In this document: positions 25,539-37,441 of the stretch, piece by piece
Layout: each line of letters opens with the position of its first letter
Position numbering within the stretch: the stretch's first letter is position 1
Assembly: GCA_000328365.1 (NCBI GenBank)
Contig: KB312312.1
Coordinates: 66,368 to 130,367, forward strand
DNA: 64,000 bases
Source: Capitella teleta
Taxonomy: Eukaryota; Annelida; Polychaeta; Capitellidae
Reading direction: 5' to 3'
Position numbers and translations under genes: made by a program
Notes under the pieces: generated by a model
The model's database searches: none
The model's input: the letters and a program-made list of their open reading frames with translations, nothing else
Told to the model about the DNA's origin: nothing

Positions 25539-26111
25539 TCATTGAAGAAACATTAAAAAATCGTCTGCGTAAAATGTCAAAATCAACACATTCAATACAT
25601 ACGTTTTATACTTAAAATACTTTGGCAGGGGATGCACACAGGGGGCATCTCCCTGCGCAGGAGATAGCCGCGAGTGCCCGATACAGGCACGGGCCAGCAC
25701 AATCTCCTCACGTCTGATCTCCCTGGAGCTTTTCGCCCACTTGCCAAGGGTGGGCTGAATACAATATAATTTATTTTCTTGTTCAGAGCCCCATTGTTCT
25801 TGCCACTTTTCTTTATAAAATTCATGCGTAATTGGTTTAAGATCTGAGGAAGGAATTCTATTAGTACATGTGGTGAATGAGAGAGCTTCCTTGGCCAGCA
25901 AATCGGCCCTCTCATTACCCATCACACCAACATGACTTGGGCCCCAGGCCATAACTAGATCGATTCCTTTCTTGTGTAATAATGTACACTTCTCAAGAAT
26001 TTTAAAAACATAAGGGTGTTTTATATTAAAATTTCCAATCGCTTGTAGCGATGACAGCGAATCAGTGGCAATTAAAGCCAAATAACGGGAAGGAATTACA
26101 TGCATATGCAT
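25539..26111 (-). mobile_element. LINE 3' end: RNase H domain fragment (I/Jockey-like group)
   Basis: A minus-strand frame of 190 codons contains a type I RNase H domain as carried at the C-terminus of I-clade LINEs. ATDSLSSLQAI holds the active-site Asp, AWGPSHVGVMGNERADLLAK holds the conserved His and Asp, and a C-terminal segment reads ARACIGHSRLSPAQGDAPC. The reverse transcriptase and endonuclease are absent, so this is a 5'-truncated copy. The frame is open throughout, indicating modest age. Confidence 0.85.
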
Positions 26112-26459
26112 CTGGTTGCGCTCATATATCTATAGCTTTTCGTGGGATGCATTCATATGTTCCGCGAAAATGCGCCAAGAAATCCAAAATCGAAATTGTA
26201 ATTCTGGAGAAAATCTGACAGATGACAACTTCTGACAACTTCTGGCTGGCGGGCGGGAAGCCTGTCAACCAATCAGTGACTGGGTCAGCGTCATGAGTCC
26301 GGCGTTTACATCCAATGAAAAGTGACATAACAAATCAGATCTGAGCATGCCCTCGGACGCTTCCTGCCTAATAGGCTTAATTCACAGATCGGCCATTACG
26401 CAACGAAAACGAGGCTCTCCCTGTTGCGCCGCAGGCGATAACCAGCCGTCAGCGTTACA
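26112..26459. other. Non-coding, 5' flank of the following element
   Basis: Contains no recognised gene. No inverted repeat matching the 3' end of the following gene was found. Confidence 0.3.
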
Positions 26460-28236
26460 ATGGCGTCACGCTCGCCTGTTGTGTGGCATAAAAGCCTTCG
26501 TCGACTGCCTTTATTCAATTTTTCGTCCGTATTGGATCGTGTAAGGCTGAAAGAGACACCCAAGAAGGTGTACAAGATTTTCCTTGAAGGATTCGTGCAC
26601 GATTTATACACGGCATTTATCGATGTTTTGAACATCTGTTTGAACTTTTGCCCAGACTGCGGCAGCCCAGTTGTTGGTCAGAAGAAATCCTACACCGGCT
26701 CCATGGCGACCTATGTGCTTCATTGTCACAACGGCTGCACTGTTCGCTGGAATTCACAACCAAAGGTGGACAGAGAGCCCCTTGGCAATATCCTGATTGC
26801 GGCAGCCATCCTCTTCACGGGATTAACATTCAAGCGAATGTCAGATTGGGCAGCTGCTCTGAAGCTGAAGTTCATCAGCCAGACCTCAATCCAAAAAAGC
26901 ATTCTGTGGCCAGTGGTGGGAGAAGCCTGGCGTGAACAGAAAAGAGCCATCAGAGAGATGAAGGCGAGGAGGGGAGCAATCATGCTTGGAGGGGATGTTC
27001 GGTGTGACTCACCAGGTCACAACGCTCTCTATGGCACGTACACCCTGATGGACATCAGGCCAAATGCTCCAAATATTATTGTCAGCATGGAGCTTTTACA
27101 TTCTTCTGAGGTTTGTAATATTTTAAAAACTTAAAATGCATAGTCTATGTAACAAATTACTTAACAGGTCAAAAACTCTCATCACTTGGAGCCCGAAGGT
27201 CTGCGGCGCTGCCTTCAAGATGTCATCGCAAAGAAAGTCAAAATCGGTACTCTCGCCACCGATCAACATCTGATAGTCGGCAAGATGATGAGAGAGGATT
27301 TCCCCAAGGTTAATTTGTTTTATGCTGAAGACGAAGGTTCACCAACTTTCTTCTTCCAACTCCAGATTGACCATCAGCTCGATGCCTGGCATTGCAGCAA
27401 GAATCTGACAAAAAAGCTGACAGCCAAGGCCAAGACCAAGGGATGTGAAGCCCTGATGCAATGGATAAGGGCCATCAGCAACCATTTGTGGTACAGCGCA
27501 TCCACTTGCAAAAAAAAAACGCTCAGTTACTCAAGTAAGTAGAAGTTATGCATAATGCTTTAAAATGTTCATCCTTTCAATTTTTCTTCAGAGAAAAGTG
27601 GTTGTCTGTACTGCACCACGTAGCTGGAGTACACTCATGGTCCGGTGGCCAGAAATTCAATAAGTGTGACCATGGCCCGATGTCTGATGCCCCACCTGGA
27701 ATGGAGGTGGCATACTTGAAGAGAACCTCTCCGGCCTTCAAGGCTTTGAAGGATGTCGTCAGTGCCCCTGCCCTTTTGAAGCTGCTTCCCAAGCTGACCA
27801 AGTTCTGCCACACTGGCACCCTCGAGGTCTTTCACAGCTTCCTTCTGAGATTTTGTTCAAAGCGACAATATTTCCCGTACCCTGGTAATCTCCAATAATT
27901 ATATTAAATGCATATGTATTCATAATCCATCTTTTCCTATCAGGCATGAAAGCTCGCCTGATGCTCGCTGCTCTTAGCTAGAATGCTCTACAGCGCAGCA
28001 ATGCCACAGAGACGGTGGATGTTGTGAAGTGGACAGAGAGGAAGGGTGCATGGGTCCTTGAGGAACGCGGAAGAAGCAGGCCTCTGACAGCGTTCCCCCA
28101 CAACTAAAGAGCCTCATGAGCAGAGTGGTGGAGGTTGCCTCGCAGCACCTTCAGTTGCCTCCCATTGCAGAACCCGAACTGCAGAGACGAGGCTGCCATG
28201 TTGATAAACCAAGCAAAGAAGAGCTGCGGCATCTGT
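26460..28236 (+). mobile_element. Kolobok-like transposase gene, intron-bearing, decayed 3' end
   Basis: An ATG at 26460 opens a 217-codon exon (to 27110) with a zinc-binding patch CPDCGSPVVG...CHNGC. It continues into a region ending LGGDVRCDSPGHNALYGTYT. A second exon (27168-27534) reads GTLATDQHLIVGKMMREDFP, then DHQLDAWHCSKNLTKKL. A third (from about 27594 to 27884) reads LPKLTKFCHTGTLEVFHSFL. The D, DxWH and H-rich motifs are like those of large transposase-related families in aquatic animals often filed as Kolobok or uncharacterised. I name the superfamily with reservation. The final part (27945-28236) holds stops, so the C-terminus is decayed. AATAAA lies at 28319-28324. Confidence 0.6.
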
Positions 28237-28742
28237 GATACGTTAATCATTTATTTCTCTCATTCTTAGGTATATGTATGTATATGTATACTTGGTTGTC
28301 CAGCATATCTGTATTATCAATAAACTTGCTCGTACAACAGGTGTCTCAGGATACCTTTTTTTCTTTTACATTCTCATTAACAGTATGGTGATATTATGTA
28401 TACTTGGTCACCCAGCACATCAATAACAGTCCTTGCCGTTTGACGCGAGCGATCGCTTGCACACGCTACTGCTCGCGCAAAATCAAAGTCCTGCGAGCGA
28501 TTGACCGCTCGCGATGGCTTTAGCAAGTAATGAAAATTGATGGCGTTGTGTATCCTTCCCAGCGTAACTGTAATAGTGCGAATCGTTGAAAGGGCGCGCG
28601 ACAGCATGCGGAGGGGACGGGGGAGAGAAAAGGCGGAATGCGCCAAAGCGCATCGACTCCCGAGAAGGGGGGGGGAAGAAAGTGTTTACACTTAGCTTGA
28701 AGGCGAGCGAACAATTAGCGTCGTGTCGCCTCAATGAATGTA
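28237..28742. other. Non-coding, CG-rich island-like stretch
   Basis: The segment 28435-28720 is rich in CG dinucleotides and in GCGAGCG/GCGATCGC words, unlike its AT-rich neighbours. TATACTTGGT-CCAGCA words at about 28290 and 28396 are diverged duplicates. No gene was recognised. Confidence 0.4.
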
Positions 28743-29691
28743 CAGTAAAACCTCGATGTGTCGAAGTTCGTGGGGATAGCTCAATTACTTCGACGAAGGG
28801 ATCGAGGCCGTTATGATATGACCGTTATGATTTCAAATCGCGTTCTGACGTTTTGATTGACGATATGCGCCATGCACTTATAAACCGCGAGAGGCTATGA
28901 TTTTGTGATTGAAACAGTAATTAACAAATATTAATAAAAAAAGTAATGCCAAAAGATGAAATTATCTTGGAAGTCTTGGGGAAAAAAGAATTCCACAGAA
29001 GGTTGTTTACGTAGCTCTAAAGGTCTCAAGTGTCTTCACGTCTAGCTTGCGTTTTGTAGCCATAGCGATGCTGATGATCTAATGATGCTGAAGACTTTTG
29101 GTCACTAGATTTATACTGTTTCTCGCAAAACACTCTAAACAAATATCTTTGATATTATTGTTGCGTGCTTCGATATTAAAGCTGCCAGAAAGTTCATAAC
29201 AGATCTAAGACTGGATTTCTTTAATTAACTCTAGCTTCGAATGTGAACTGTCTTTGGTCGGCAATTCATTAAAGATCATCACAAGCACACCAACAACAAT
29301 TTAATGCCTTAGTTGAGATCCACGGTCCGTTGATCTTTGGAGTCAGCCTCGCTTTGGTCGCGGCTTAAACAGAGGAGAGATAAAGGCTGCCGACTGCTTT
29401 GTGGGGCGGGGATGTTTTGATGTTTTAATTGTAAGAAACTGTGAACTCTCTTTGAAGTAACCAAACTGAGAAATATGTTTATAGAATTTTTCGACTTCGA
29501 GCTATAGATCGAAAATATGTGTCGAGGACACAGAAAACACTTCGACACAGGGATAAATTCGAGAATGAGACGTTCGAGGGACAGATGTTAATGCTAATGG
29601 TAAAGTATAGGAGAATCGTCGGGACTTCGAAAAAACTTCGACACAGGGAGACATTCGAGGGATGGGTGTTCGACACATCAAGGTTTCACTG
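28743..29691. mobile_element. Pogo-type MITE with TA target duplication
   Basis: The left end CAGTAAAACCTCGATGTGTC (28743) and the right end, read inward as CAGTGAAACCTTGATGTGTC (ending 29691), form 23-bp inverted repeats with two mismatches. TA flanks both sides. Subterminal CTTCGACACAGGG words recur inside. There is no transposase frame. CAGTxxAACCTCG ends are typical of pogo/Tigger elements. Confidence 0.88.
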
Positions 29692-30841
29692 TATAAACAA
29701 ACTCGCCGTTATCTGATTGAGCTCATCGCTTACGGTATATATTAGCGTGTTCTGATAATTCATAAATTCATTCCGGTTTTTTCCAAGTCGACAATTTCTC
29801 GGATCACCGGCCGTAAATCCTTTCTTATAGTATATAGTTAAGTTACTTCCAACGTGTTACACACGAATAAGAGGAAGAGGGAAACTGCAGCTAAAGACAT
29901 TTAAGAAATGGAAAGAAGAGCCAGAAATATCTGCAAGGATGGTCTCAATCATTCCCGAGATTCGGCGAGATAATGATACTGACATGGTGGTTAAGATATG
30001 AACTCAATATATATATTAATTCGTGAAATTAGCTATTCAGCCTGTTGCATGTACATGTAATTGGAAGTATTGAATTAACTGCTGTACTCCATCGTCATAT
30101 TCAATTCATATTCACCGTATTATGTTTGGAAGCCGTTTGTCTTTTGCTTGAGCGCAGAAATGTACAAGTAATGGAAGCATGAAATTCAACAAGTCAGTGT
30201 GTTGATAAAAATAAAATAGATGAATCATTGAATAAAGGCCATGCGCTGTAGTACAAGCAAGATCAAAGGAAGATAAGTAATTCACACGATGCGTGCATTC
30301 TTCTCGGTTTCGTATGCCCTGTGCAGTGGTGCTATCTAACTATCAATTTTCTTTATTATTTCTCAAGTAGTAGACTTATAACTCACAGATATGTTAGGCA
30401 AGAGTGATCAACACCATTATCTCTCAACAACTAGCTGCTGTGCCTGAACAATTTCTATTTTAGCCGGTCTTCAAAATCACTCTCCATAGCATCCCTACAT
30501 AAGTTTACGAGAGCCATAAACTGCTCCCGAGCTATTTTCAAACTGCAAGGACTGCAATAAGCTGGGTATTTAATGATTTTCCCCCCTTTGTTTTCCTTTT
30601 AACATATATTCTAGTGCACTAAAAGGGTTCAAAGATTTTCTCTTCTATTTGTTCAAAAAAATTCAATATCGGTTGCTGCATGATGTATTTACAATTTTAC
30701 CAGCATTTATTAAATATTGTAATACCTCTAAAGCAAAATAAACAGACTGCCATTTTTCCAAAACTATGAATGAATCATTGAATATTTTATTGATCAAATG
30801 GATGAAAACAGCAATAATCCTAATAATGTATGTTTATTAAA
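29692..30841. other. Non-coding, AT-rich
   Basis: No gene was recognised. TTTATT at 30833-30838 is an AATAAA on the minus strand next to the stop codon of the P2X7-tail gene. Confidence 0.4.
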
Positions 30842-32464
30842 CTAATCATCAGCACTCTGGTATCCTGTGTAATCTCCGCTTACTTCTGGGAATGCTTTTC
30901 TGATAGCGTTCACTGCACAGGCCGGAACAACTCTCCTTATTCTGGCCCCCAGCACTGCATGAACCCAAGTGAATTGGCGGTAGGCAGCCCATCTATATAA
31001 CCTGTAAATAGATTGTGATTATAAAATTATAAATAAACAATCAATTTGTATGAGACCAATAAATAAAAATAGATCAAAACAATGAATCAACAGAGGAAAT
31101 GGAAGTGCTCAAGTATTAGCAATCCTCCCTTTTCATTTGGTTACAGGCAGTATTTAATGAGGAACAACAGTACAAATAACAACAAATAACTTACAAATTA
31201 ACAACCAAAAGTCAAAATCATATTATTTATATATAGCTCCATAACTCTAATATATTGCATATATTACCTGTTGTCAAGATTAGAGATATTCCAATGATCC
31301 ATTCGGGTGTGATTTAGGGACACCAAAACATTCCTCAGGACTGTTGTATGCAGGCAGAGAACGTCAAAGTCTGGGTGCAATGTAATGCACTGCTTGTCAG
31401 CTGATGCCTCTGTAAAAAAAGATATAGCTATAAATATCACTATCGCAATTTAAAGAAATAAAACAAATAGACTCACAGAGTCTCCGAATTATATAATTAT
31501 AATTATAATATTTTTTAAACCCAGGACATGTCTGAAGAGTTAGCCCACTACCTCAACTTACATTGCACTCAGACTGACAACAGCATACTAACTAACTACA
31601 AAATAAATATATATCAGGAGTGAAAGCAGGTAGCGTCAAGGTTCTAGCAAAACAGCATTTAATTATAATTATATAAATAATGTGTGTGATCATCTAATCT
31701 AAATCCATTATACGATTATGTAGCCATCATAAAAAGATGATGAAAATAATGTATGGAATTGGACTATAATATTGCACTTGAAGTTGGAATGAGATTACAA
31801 GTATCTAACCCTACATTCTTCATTTCTTGTGTTTACAAACAACAAATTGGCTACCTATCCTCGTTGAATAATAAATTAATAAACAATCAATTATCAATTA
31901 GCCAACTTATTCATCAAATAGCAGTCAGTGCATAACCAGACTAAGCGTGCTAAGAGCAATACAACAAGTAATCAGCTGTTAAATACTATCAAGTGGCAGG
32001 AATAAAGATGAAGGTCATCCAGTCAACATGAACTCAAAATGTAAACAAAAACACGTGCTGGGTTTTGGCTTTCGAGAATGTCGGAAAATTACCCGAAATA
32101 TAATCAATATTTGTGAAATTCGGGCACCTCAATCAAAGAAGAATGTTTACTCACCAGCTGCGATCATTTTCAGGCATTTTGTTACTTCTGAGCAGCAGAT
32201 AGCCTCCTTTTCATCTCCAAGCGTTTCCGATTCACACATTCCACAACGACACCAAGTGTTTACCAAAGCAAGGCGATTTTCGGTCGCCTCTTCAGCGGTT
32301 GATTCCTCCTCAGAAGCTGTCGTTGAAGGATTTTCATCTGAAGTTTCAGATTCAACAATCCTTATTGGTTGATGGGCGTACTCTCGTGGGAAGCGATCAT
32401 GTACCATTCCAACTAATATCTCACATTCTTCATCACTGCCTGCCGAAAACGATGCGTCCGCCAT
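30842..32464 (-). CDS. P2X7-intracellular-domain-like protein, stand-alone (203 aa)
   Basis: Three in-phase exons: 32464-32155, 31409-31268 and 31001-30842 (TAG). The chain starts MADASFSAGSDEE and has an acidic Ser/Thr-rich linker after YAHQPIRI. It then shows the zinc-binding pattern of the P2X7 receptor cytoplasmic ballast: WCRCGMCESE, then EAICCSEV, then CITLHPDFDVLCLHTTVL, then YRWAAYRQFTWVHAVLG and RRVVPACAVNAIRKAFPE, ending YTGYQSADD. Vertebrate P2RX7 has the same run of Cys and RRVVPSC..W.IR..FP residues. There is no channel or membrane segment, so this is the tail domain alone, a form common and expanded in many invertebrates. Its function is unknown. The stop lies 4 bases from the probable poly(A) signal. 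Confidence 0.9.
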
Positions 32465-32645
32465 TATCGCGAATTCAGATTAGCGCAAGGCATCATGGGA
32501 TATCGGTCTCCTGACGTCACAGGATGGGTGGGAATGGATTCTCCCTGGATCGCGAGGGGAGGTCGCCTTTATGCCTATTTAATGATGTTCATATACGCTC
32601 TACTTATTAATTAATGGCAGTATTGCATGGAAAAATGATTAAACT

Positions 32646-33632
32646 TAGGGCTGGGCGGATATCCGTGTCCGATATCCGTGACAGCACGGATATTGGGGGT
32701 GTTCAGTACTATCCGTGATCCGTGTTTCAACACGGATAGTTAAACACGGATAGTGTAAATTTTAAGTGTTTGTTTCGAGCGCACAGTGAGCGTAGCGCAC
32801 AGCCATTCCGCACACAAGCGCTGCTCACTGAAGCTGAGCGATGTCAATTACAAGATAACACGACGTCAACAATGCGCTAATTCTGATTTGTTTTAAATAA
32901 ACACAATTCTATACCCTTGAATCTCTTCAGTTATCAAGCAAAAGTGACGTAACCACGCGTTGTTGACTATCTCCCTTAGTGCCTGTTTTTCATGTAAACT
33001 ACAAATAGCCCTGAATTTCATCACTTTCTCGACCTTGAACCATGTTTGAAATTGAACAGTTAATATAGACTAGTACATGTAGGCCCGCTACTTAATTGGC
33101 AATCTAGCGACTTGAATTATTTCAAACTTTCTATAGAACAATAATTGCTATGAACTGACCTGCGCCTCATCAAGTTACTAAGTTTGTACATTTCCAAATC
33201 ATGTTTGTTGAAAGTGTACACTGTAGCACAAAGTGCACGTTACTGTCGTTCCGTCTTGGGCTTATAATCTGCGACTCGTGAAGTTGGGGAAAAATACTTG
33301 AAATAGCTTGCGCTGATAAGGAATTCACCTCTGTGAAATCGACAGGCAAGCGAGCTGTCTGCATGTGCGATGCCTCTTGAAACTTATTCTGAATGTTTTG
33401 ATAAAAGAAATGCACAAGAAGCAAGCAGTAGGTCAAGGTCACTTGTCTTTAACTGCTGCAGGCAAAGCGTGGCTTTCCCGCTCATAGCGTGGACCAGGCG
33501 CTGGTGCATTACGCTGCAGGTGTATGCTCCCGTGTTTGGGCATAAATATCCGTGTCCGTATCCGTCGGATATTGGTAACACGGATATCCGTTATCCGTAT
33601 ATCCGTGTTGAAGCAATATCCGCCCAGCCCTA
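32646..33632. mobile_element. hAT-type MITE with 8-bp target duplication
   Basis: Ends TAGGGCTGGGCGGATATCC and its reverse complement form the inverted repeats. The flanks ATTAAACT (32638-32645) and GTTAAACT (33633-33640) match at 7 of 8 positions, as expected for a hAT target duplication. The subterminal regions are packed with ATCCGTG words on both strands, which are likely transposase-binding sites. It has no transposase. Confidence 0.9.
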
Positions 33633-33640
33633 GTTAAACT

Positions 33641-34044
33641 AATAATAAAAACCCCTAATAAGCCCTTCCCGTTAGTTGGCTTTAATTTCAATTGCATTTC
33701 TCAGCTGGACTATTATTCATTGATCAATCACTGAGCGGCCTGTTAAGGTGAAGGTCGAATGCTGCAGCCATCGTACCCATTGCTGGTCGTTTTGGAAATG
33801 AACGCATTTTTGTGCAATTAATGACTAATTAGTCACTGCCGGGCTGAGTTTTTGGTGTCTATAGGTTCATTTATTCATAATCTTGTCATATCAGAAGCCT
33901 CAGCTCACTCCCGTGAGGGGAATGTAGCTTCTGAGGCTTTGTTATTGTTCTTCTGAGTAATCAGTGACTTCCCTTGATATTATTATGTACTGTCTAGAAG
34001 GCTGCATAGGCATTCCATGTATCCAGAGCCCACTGGTAAGACTC
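33641..34044. other. Non-coding
   Basis: Near 33895-33940 AGCCTCAG and CTGAGGCT bracket CTCACTCCCGTGAG, a small nested inverted repeat. No gene was recognised. Confidence 0.35.
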
Positions 34045-34107
34045 CTAGCTCCCCAAGCCGTAGCGTAGTGGTGTGTGGGAACTACTCCGCTACCCTTGGG
34101 GAACTAG
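34045..34107. repeat. Imperfect hairpin of about 63 nt
   Basis: CTAGCTCCCCAAG with downstream GTAGCG pairs with CGCTACCCTTGGGGAACTAG, leaving a short GGTGTGTGGGAA loop. The fold length is compatible with a small-RNA precursor or with the core of a foldback element. Expression is unknown. Confidence 0.5.
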
Positions 34108-34396
34108 TAAGCAGCCTCCCTGTGACTGCGAGTTGGATCTTACAATTTTTCTTTTTATTCCAACTTACTTGAAGACCATTGACCCATCCATTGTCCGATT
34201 CATCTCGTTTGAAAGACATGACAACAGTGTACAATAAAGCAGGTTGTGAACAGTCAGATTCACTGTTCTAACTGATTGAGATAATGAGAAGATTTTAGTT
34301 CCTTCTTCCTTCTATTCCGCTGCATCTCTCGACGACCGATGCCCACGCTGAATGGTGTGGCCTAGAAAAAGTGAGACGTGGACAAAATTATAGGGA

Positions 34397-34427
<31 letters not shown>

Positions 34428-35446
34428 CGCATTCTTTATTACCAATTTACTCTTTTTTATAATGAAAATACTGCAAAAAAAAAAAAAAAAAAAAAACATT
34501 ATTCAAGCGCAAGGTTTTTAATGCTCACAATATCTGATACAAATCTATTCAGTTGATGCAACGATTATCTAAATCGGAGCAGTAGTTCAAAAGTTACAGC
34601 CGGTTTACTGGTCAACCCAACACTTAATCACATATGAAAAATTCGCGTTAAAAGGTTGACAAAGATCCATAATGATGCAACTGTCAATAAAATACGCTTA
34701 ATTGCTGTAGAACAAGAAATTTTTGCAGATTACAAATTTCGCGGTTTTGTGGCTGAGGCCATTATTCGCGGCACCAGTTACTCGGGGTCAAGCGTAGGGT
34801 CATACAGCATAAGAATACCCAGAAATGTTTCACGGGCATCTAATTTTTGTGCTCGATCGTGACCGTGAATATAGTGGAAATTTCATGTAACGTTAAAAAT
34901 TTCCTGTTCTACAGTCTACAGAAAACATCAGAACCAATTGGTCACAGACTGACATGATTCTTGTATGAGAGGAAGAAGAGGACGTTTTCTTCATTTCACC
35001 ATCAAAACAGGAAAATCAACATTTTTAGCCCATCTGACATCTCAAGGCTTGTTTCTCGGGAATACGCTCAGCGACTTAGTACAAGTTTTGGCGCGAGGGG
35101 TCACATATATAAATGTTTATTCATTAAATTTTGACAAATGATACATGCATGTACAGTAAAACCTGTGTTAGCGACCACTTGTAGTCAGTGATCACCTGGC
35201 CTAAGTAATCACCCTAGAACTCGCTCAACCACTTTAACATGTAATTTTATGCTTTTATATATTTGCTGCTATTTATTTTTGATTGACTCTTTACTCAGAA
35301 ATCAGAATCTCTGTTGATGGCATAGAGAAATCAGTTGTATAGTGTCATCTGGTTGTGTGCTTAGTGTTTAATGTCACTTAAAGACTATTGTTGTTGATAT
35401 TGTTATAACTACTAAAACCAAAACAACATTCAGAAAATCATATGTG
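34108..35446. other. Non-coding, with facing homopolymers
   Basis: A run of about 28 T at 34400-34427 and a run of about 22 A at 34476-34497 face each other across about 48 bases. On the minus strand AATAAAG sits just before the first A-run. At 35154 CAGTAAAACCTGTGTTAGCG is one end of a pogo-type element whose partner end was not found. Confidence 0.4.
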
Positions 35447-35460
35447 CATATAATGCACAC

Positions 35461-35790
35461 AGGGGCACCGGATAGCGCAGTGGGTTAAGCCGCTGACTAC
35501 AATCCTATGCAGACCGTGGAGGTCGAGGTCCCGGGTTCGAGACCCGATCAGGCCACAGGCGTTATGATTGTGAATTACAATTCTAATTCTTCAGTGACTC
35601 TGCAGTGCTGCCCAACTGCGTAACAAGGCCGGGCGCTGTGTACTACTGTCTATGGTAGTATGCAGGATAAAGAACCCTTGGGATTTATCGATAAGAGTAG
35701 GGGGAAACCCTGGTCCCGGGCCTTCTGTTCTGGCGCCCGTATCACCCGAACGGGTTGGGTGGAGCCGTAAAACCCCAATCAATCAATCAA
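35461..35790 (+). mobile_element. tRNA-derived SINE, full length, perfect 14-bp target duplication
   Basis: The 330-bp unit opens with a tRNA-like head: A-box TAGCGCAGTGGG (about 35474) and B-box GGTTCGAGACCC (about 35534). A unique body follows. It ends GTGGAGCCGTAAAACCCC and an AATC-repeat tail. CATATAATGCACAC is repeated exactly at 35447-35460 and 35791-35804, so the insertion is young. The tail matches the antisense fragment at 23322, showing a dispersed family. Confidence 0.93.
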
Positions 35791-35791
35791 C

Positions 35792-35968
35792 ATATAATGC
35801 ACACATTTGCCCAAAAAATTCACAGGTACAAGTACATGTACTCCAATCAATATTATAATGGCTCATTTGTGGGCGGTCTTTGTGCATATAAGGCACAAAT
35901 TTGTCCTGAAAAGTAATAGTACATGTACTCAAATCAATATCAAAATGGCTCATTTGTGGGCGATCTTT
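35792..35968 (+). repeat. Tandem duplication, period 94 bp
   Basis: The unit begins ATATAATGCACACATTTG at 35792 and ATATAAGGCACAAATTTG at 35886. Both contain ACATGTACTC.AATCAATAT and ATGGCTCATTTGTGGGCG. The copies are diverged. The SINE inserted exactly at the start of the first unit. Confidence 0.8.
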
Positions 35969-36016
35969 ATTTGATCCATTCAAAATACAATACATTTGAT
36001 GCATTGATTGTATCTA

Positions 36017-37441
36017 CAGTGGAACCTCGATATAACGACAGCATTCGTCACAGCCAAATTTGTGTCGTCATGCGTGATCGTTGGTTCCCCATAGCAGGTC
36101 TCTCAGGAGTCAGAAATTACTCATAATGTGAACGTTATAAATGCATTAAAGTCACTGGACATTATGAATGCACAAATGCATTTTTATTTCAAGCAATTTC
36201 ATTATTTTGAAATATAATGGCCTTCAATACATGTACATGTACACAGCTAGCTCGCCATTTATCTAGGACCTTCAAGATGTCTGAAATTGTGCTTTGTCCA
36301 ACAGCGTTGTCCCACGTTTTGCTGAAGTGCGATGCAACATCCTGCTGTGACGCCGAGGATTGGTCACGCTTGTACAGGCAGATCGCTTCCTTATCTTGAT
36401 GGGTGAATTGCACACATTGACTCAACTGACTGAGATGACATGGAGGATGTCAAGGCAAATCGCTTCATGGTGACAGGATATGAGTCAGATGACCATGTAG
36501 AGAACAAAGAGAATCTCATGGAAATTGTTTCTGGTCCATGGCCTTTTATCCCCCTTGTTTCCCACCTTGACTCAATAAGTCGTTGTCTCCATCATAACTT
36601 TTCTTTGATGTCATGCACTCCATGTCGCAGAGTGTGTCAGTTAGCATCGCATCAAACGCACGCCTGTTTTCAAAGCAGCGCCTTTTTAATTGATTGTCAA
36701 ACATGCACCGCACAATAAATCTTCAATCGTGCAAGTTTTGAATGGACTCAATGCTAATTAGAGATGACGTCTTTAACAATTTAACAAACTCATGTCATGC
36801 AGCACTTGCAACGATTGGCTGAGAGGATAGCTCTTTGCTCGGAGCAAGGAGCTTTAAGTGAAATCATTCTAGCAGTCAGAGTTAAAATGGCAGAAATTAA
36901 TCAACAGGATTGTAGTCAAAGTTAACGCCAAAGGATGGTAAATGACAAACAAAGTCAACTGACTCTGCACTTCTTGTGAGCTTGGAGTTTTACTTGGAAT
37001 CTGCTGTGTCACTCGAGTTCAATTAGTCACTCGCTCGATGATCTATCAAAGCAAAGGATATTTGGTCACATTTTGTTCCAATAACATTTTGCAATGGTGA
37101 TTGTTAATGGTTTTCAAAACACAAGACGCAAGACTATAATCACTGGCTTTCAAGTTTGCCAACAGCTTTGCATACCAAGCATGACAAATATCAATCAACA
37201 CATCGTGCAGGCTGCCGATGGCTGTCAATCAAACTGAAGAATAAGTCAGCAGTGTTGGTATAAAAAGGCACTTTCAGGTATAAAACATAGTTTTGTCATA
37301 GGGGAGGCCCTGTTGGTTTCGGAAACCAAGGGTTCTGTTATAATGAGATGCTTAACATTGATATAGATTCGTCACATGCTAAATGCTGCTGTTAAGTGCG
37401 GCTGTCATTATAGCAATTGACAGTATATTGAGGTTCCACTG
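36017..37441. mobile_element. Degenerate pogo/Tigger element with CENP-B-like HTH remnant
   Basis: The left end CAGTGGAACCTCGATATAAC (36017, preceded by TA) and the right end, read inward as CAGTGGAACCTCAATATA (37441), define the element. A minus-strand frame at 36189-36425 reads THQDKEAICLYKRDQSSASQ then QSTISDILK, the N-terminal helix-turn-helix of pogo/CENP-B-type transposases. The DDE catalytic region is not recognisable. The element is old and internally rearranged. The expected TA on the right flank has changed. Confidence 0.8.

Noticed and set aside
34400-34497. Facing T and A homopolymers as a processed pseudogene tail
   Set aside because: Only about 48 bases lie between them with no coding similarity. 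Slippage or assembly noise is as likely.
35474-35545. Possible tRNA gene
   Set aside because: A and B boxes are present, but the unit is a 330-bp SINE with an AATC tail and target duplications, and no cloverleaf with an acceptor stem was evident.
36189-36425. CENP-B host gene
   Set aside because: The HTH matches pogo-type transposases, lies within pogo-type inverted ends and lacks the rest of the protein.
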